From Christensenellaceae bacterium (lineage in GTDB: Bacteria; Bacillota; Clostridia; Christensenellales; UBA1750): a stretch of 6,405 nt of DNA. Position 1 is the stretch's first letter. Every line of letters begins with the position of its first letter. Of the stretch, positions 4,526-6,405 are shown in pieces. The notes under the pieces were generated by a model. It was not told the DNA's origin and did no database searches. It worked only from the letters and a program-made list of their open reading frames with translations. The stretch covers positions 1-6,405 of the forward strand of contig JAITTC010000103.1 in the NCBI GenBank assembly GCA_031287285.1, read 5' to 3'. The position numbers were made by a program, and so were the translations under genes.

Positions 4526-6405
4526 GCAAGGATTTAAGACGGGTAATGATCATCGGCTCGGGGCCGATCGTGATCGGCCAGGCGGCCGAGTTCGACTACG
4601 CGGGCACGCAGGCCTGCCGGGCGCTCAAGCAGGCCGGGCTTGAGGTCATCCTGGTCAACCCGAACCCGGCCACCATCATGACCGATCAGGCCATGGCGGA
4701 CGCCATCTATTTAGAGCCCCTTTCCATCGATCTGCTTCGCCGCATCATCGAAAAAGAAAAGCCGGATGGCCTTCTTTCGACCCTTGGCGGCCAGAGCGGC
4801 CTCACCCTTTCGATGCAGCTGGCCAGGGAGGGCTTTTTAGAAAGGCAGGGCGTCAGGCTCCTTGGCGCCAAGCTCGAAACCATCGACAAGGCCGAGGATC
4901 GCCTTCTTTTTAAGCAGACGATGCAGGCCCTGGGCCAGCCCTGCATTCCATCTGAAGTGGTGACCGAGCTTTTGCCAGCCCTGGCTTTCGCCAAGGAGAT
5001 CGGCTACCCGGTCATCGTGCGGCCAGCCTTTACCCTGGGCGGCAGCGGCGGCGGCATCGCCAAAGACGAGGCCGAATTGCGCGAAATCGCCCGCACGGGC
5101 CTGGAGCTTTCGCCCATTCATCAGGTTCTGATCGAAAGATCGGTGGCAGGCTGGAAGGAAATCGAGTTCGAGGTCATGCGCGACGGGCTTGGCAACGTGA
5201 TCGCCATCTGCTCGATGGAAAACCTCGACCCGGTCGGCGTGCACACCGGCGATTCCATCGTGGTCGCCCCTGCGGTGACGCTGGCCGATAAGGAATACCA
5301 GATGCTGCGCAGCGCGGCGCTTCAGATCATCTCGGCGCTTCAGGTCGAGGGCGGCTGCAACGTGCAGTTTGCGCTGCACCCAGAATCCTTTGAGTATGCG
5401 GTGATCGAGGTCAACCCCCGCGTGTCGCGCTCCTCGGCGCTTGCCTCTAAGGCCACCGGCTACCCGATTGCCAAGGTCGCGGCGCAGATCGCCATCGGCT
5501 TTACCCTGGGCGAAATCATGAACGCGGTGACCGGCAAAACCTGCGCTTTTTTCGAGCCAACGCTCGACTACATCGTGGTGAAGTTCCCCAAATGGCCCTT
5601 CGATAAGTTCGTGTTCGCGAAAAGAACCCTGGGCACCCAGATGAAGGCCACGGGCGAGGTCATGGCCATCGCGCCGCTCTTTGAGGCGGCGCTGCTCAAA
5701 GCGGTTCGCGGCTTGGAGATCTCTTTGGATACGCTCAACCTGCCAACGCTCAAGACCTGGAGCGATGAAAGGCTCAAAAAAGAGCTCGAAATCACCACCG
5801 ACGAGCGGCTTTTCGTGCTCTATGAATGCATCCTGCGCGGGATGACGATCGAGGAGATCCACAAAATCACGATGGTCGACGAGTGGTTCCTGGCAAAGCT
5901 TACGAACATCGCAAATCTCGAAAAAGAGCTTCAAACCGCGCCGCTTGGCGACGCGCTTTACCGCAGGGCCAAGGAGTTTGGCTTCACCGACGCGGCGATT
6001 GCCAGAATCAGCAAAAAAACCATCGAAAGGCCGCTGAAGGCGGTCTATAAGATGGTCGATACCTGCGCCGCCGAGTTCGACGCGCAGACGCCCTACTTCT
6101 ACGCGACCTTCGATGAAGAAAACGAGGCGGAGGAATTCATCGCAGAGAAAAACAGCGGTAAAAAGCGGGTGATCGTGCTGGGTTCCGGGCCGATTCGCAT
6201 CGGCCAGGGCATCGAGTTCGACTATGCCTGCGTGCACTGCGTCTGGACGCTGAAGAGCCTGGGCTACGACGTGGTCATGGTCAACAACAACCCAGAAACC
6301 GTCTCCACGGACTTTGACACGGCAGACAGGCTCTATTTTGAGCCCCTGACGCAGGAAGACGTCATGCACATCATCGAAACCGAAAAGCCGATGGGCGTGG
6401 TGGTG
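4516..6405 (+). CDS. carB: Carbamoyl-phosphate synthase large subunit CarB, N-terminal 630 residues (cut by window edge)
   Basis: CarB uses two ATP to make carbamoyl phosphate from bicarbonate, ammonia delivered by CarA, and carbamate. The frame is open from the ATG at 4516 to the edge; 630 of the usual ~1,060-1,070 residues are seen. The first ATP-grasp half begins with GSGPIVIGQAAEFDYAG (14-30). It carries Arg129, Arg169, Glu215, Gln284, Glu298 and Asn300, which align with the carboxyphosphate-site residues of the E. coli enzyme (one-residue shift after 215). The glycine loop LGGSGGGIA is at 174-182 and the VNPRVSRSSALASKATGYPI block at 299-318. The helical oligomerisation region spans about 400-550. 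The second half opens with GSGPIRIGQGIEFDYAC (556-572). The second ATP-grasp core and the C-terminal allosteric MGS-like domain, which would reveal UMP or ornithine control, are outside the window. No frameshift or stop was seen. Confidence 0.97.
   Translation, partial: MPLSKDLRRVMIIGSGPIVIGQAAEFDYAGTQACRALKQAGLEVILVNPNPATIMTDQAMADAIYLEPLSIDLLRRIIEKEKPDGLLSTLGGQSGLTLSMQLAREGFLERQGVRLLGAKLETIDKAEDRLLFKQTMQALGQPCIPSEVVTELLPALAFAKEIGYPVIVRPAFTLGGSGGGIAKDEAELREIARTGLELSPIHQVLIERSVAGWKEIEFEVMRDGLGNVIAICSMENLDPVGVHTGDSIVVAPAVTLADKEYQMLRSAALQIISALQVEGGCNVQFALHPESFEYAVIEVNPRVSRSSALASKATGYPIAKVAAQIAIGFTLGEIMNAVTGKTCAFFEPTLDYIVVKFPKWPFDKFVFAKRTLGTQMKATGEVMAIAPLFEAALLKAVRGLEISLDTLNLPTLKTWSDERLKKELEITTDERLFVLYECILRGMTIEEIHKITMVDEWFLAKLTNIANLEKELQTAPLGDALYRRAKEFGFTDAAIARISKKTIERPLKAVYKMVDTCAAEFDAQTPYFYATFDEENEAEEFIAEKNSGKKRVIVLGSGPIRIGQGIEFDYACVHCVWTLKSLGYDVVMVNNNPETVSTDFDTADRLYFEPLTQEDVMHIIETEKPMGVVV
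4555..4605 (+). repeat. Internal carB duplication, first copy of the GSGPI..GQ..EFDYA motif
   Basis: This encodes the motif that opens the carboxyphosphate half of CarB. It matches the copy at 6181-6231 at 13 of 17 residues, reflecting the ancient gene duplication that made the two halves of the enzyme. It is a protein-level repeat and not a mobile element. Confidence 0.85.
6181..6231 (+). repeat. Internal carB duplication, second copy of the GSGPI..GQ..EFDYA motif
   Basis: This encodes the opening motif of the carbamate-phosphorylating half, the counterpart of 4555-4605. Its presence confirms that the reading frame is intact through the inter-half region. Confidence 0.85.

Noticed and set aside
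4837..6369. 510-codon open frame on the - strand opposite carB
   Set aside because: The + strand encodes an uninterrupted CarB with all motifs. The reverse product is rich in His, Asp, Gly and Arg with no recognisable domain, as expected for an antisense shadow of GC-rich codons.

Overview
This window is a stretch of a chromosomal arginine-biosynthesis operon, all on the + strand. It holds the 3' end of argJ, then complete argB, argD, argF and carA, and the first ~630 codons of carB, which runs off the right edge. DNA is GC-rich by eye (roughly 60%), with strong purine-rich Shine-Dalgarno sequences before the genes. The proteins and the order argJ-B-D-F-carA-B suggest an uncultured or less-studied Bacillota (Clostridia-like) bacterium. 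That placement is inference from protein style and synteny and is not proven by any marker here.

Layout: argJ tail (to 301), 17 nt gap, argB (319-1185, GTG start), 3 nt gap, argD (1189-2367), 20 nt gap, argF (2388-3293), a 149 nt intergenic region, carA (3443-4525), 10 nt overlap, carB (4516 to edge). The only sizeable non-coding stretch is argF-carA. It contains an extended -10 promoter candidate followed almost at once by a strong terminator-like hairpin with a run of seven T, so it reads as a control point for carAB.

Function: ArgJ recycles the acetyl group from N-acetylornithine to make N-acetylglutamate. ArgB phosphorylates N-acetylglutamate. ArgC, not in the window, would reduce the product. 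ArgD transaminates it to N-acetylornithine, and ArgJ then frees ornithine. CarAB makes carbamoyl phosphate from glutamine, bicarbonate and ATP, and ArgF joins it to ornithine to give citrulline. ArgB carries the C-terminal signature of arginine-sensitive kinases, which fits a cyclic pathway controlled at the second step.

I found no mobile element, CRISPR array, tRNA or rRNA, and no evidence of a new biological system. The items most worth a second look are the argF-carA leader (promoter, hairpin, a competing pairing, and a 26-codon reading frame through the hairpin) and the first ~95 bases, whose translation does not look like ArgJ although it is in frame with a clear ArgJ C-terminus.
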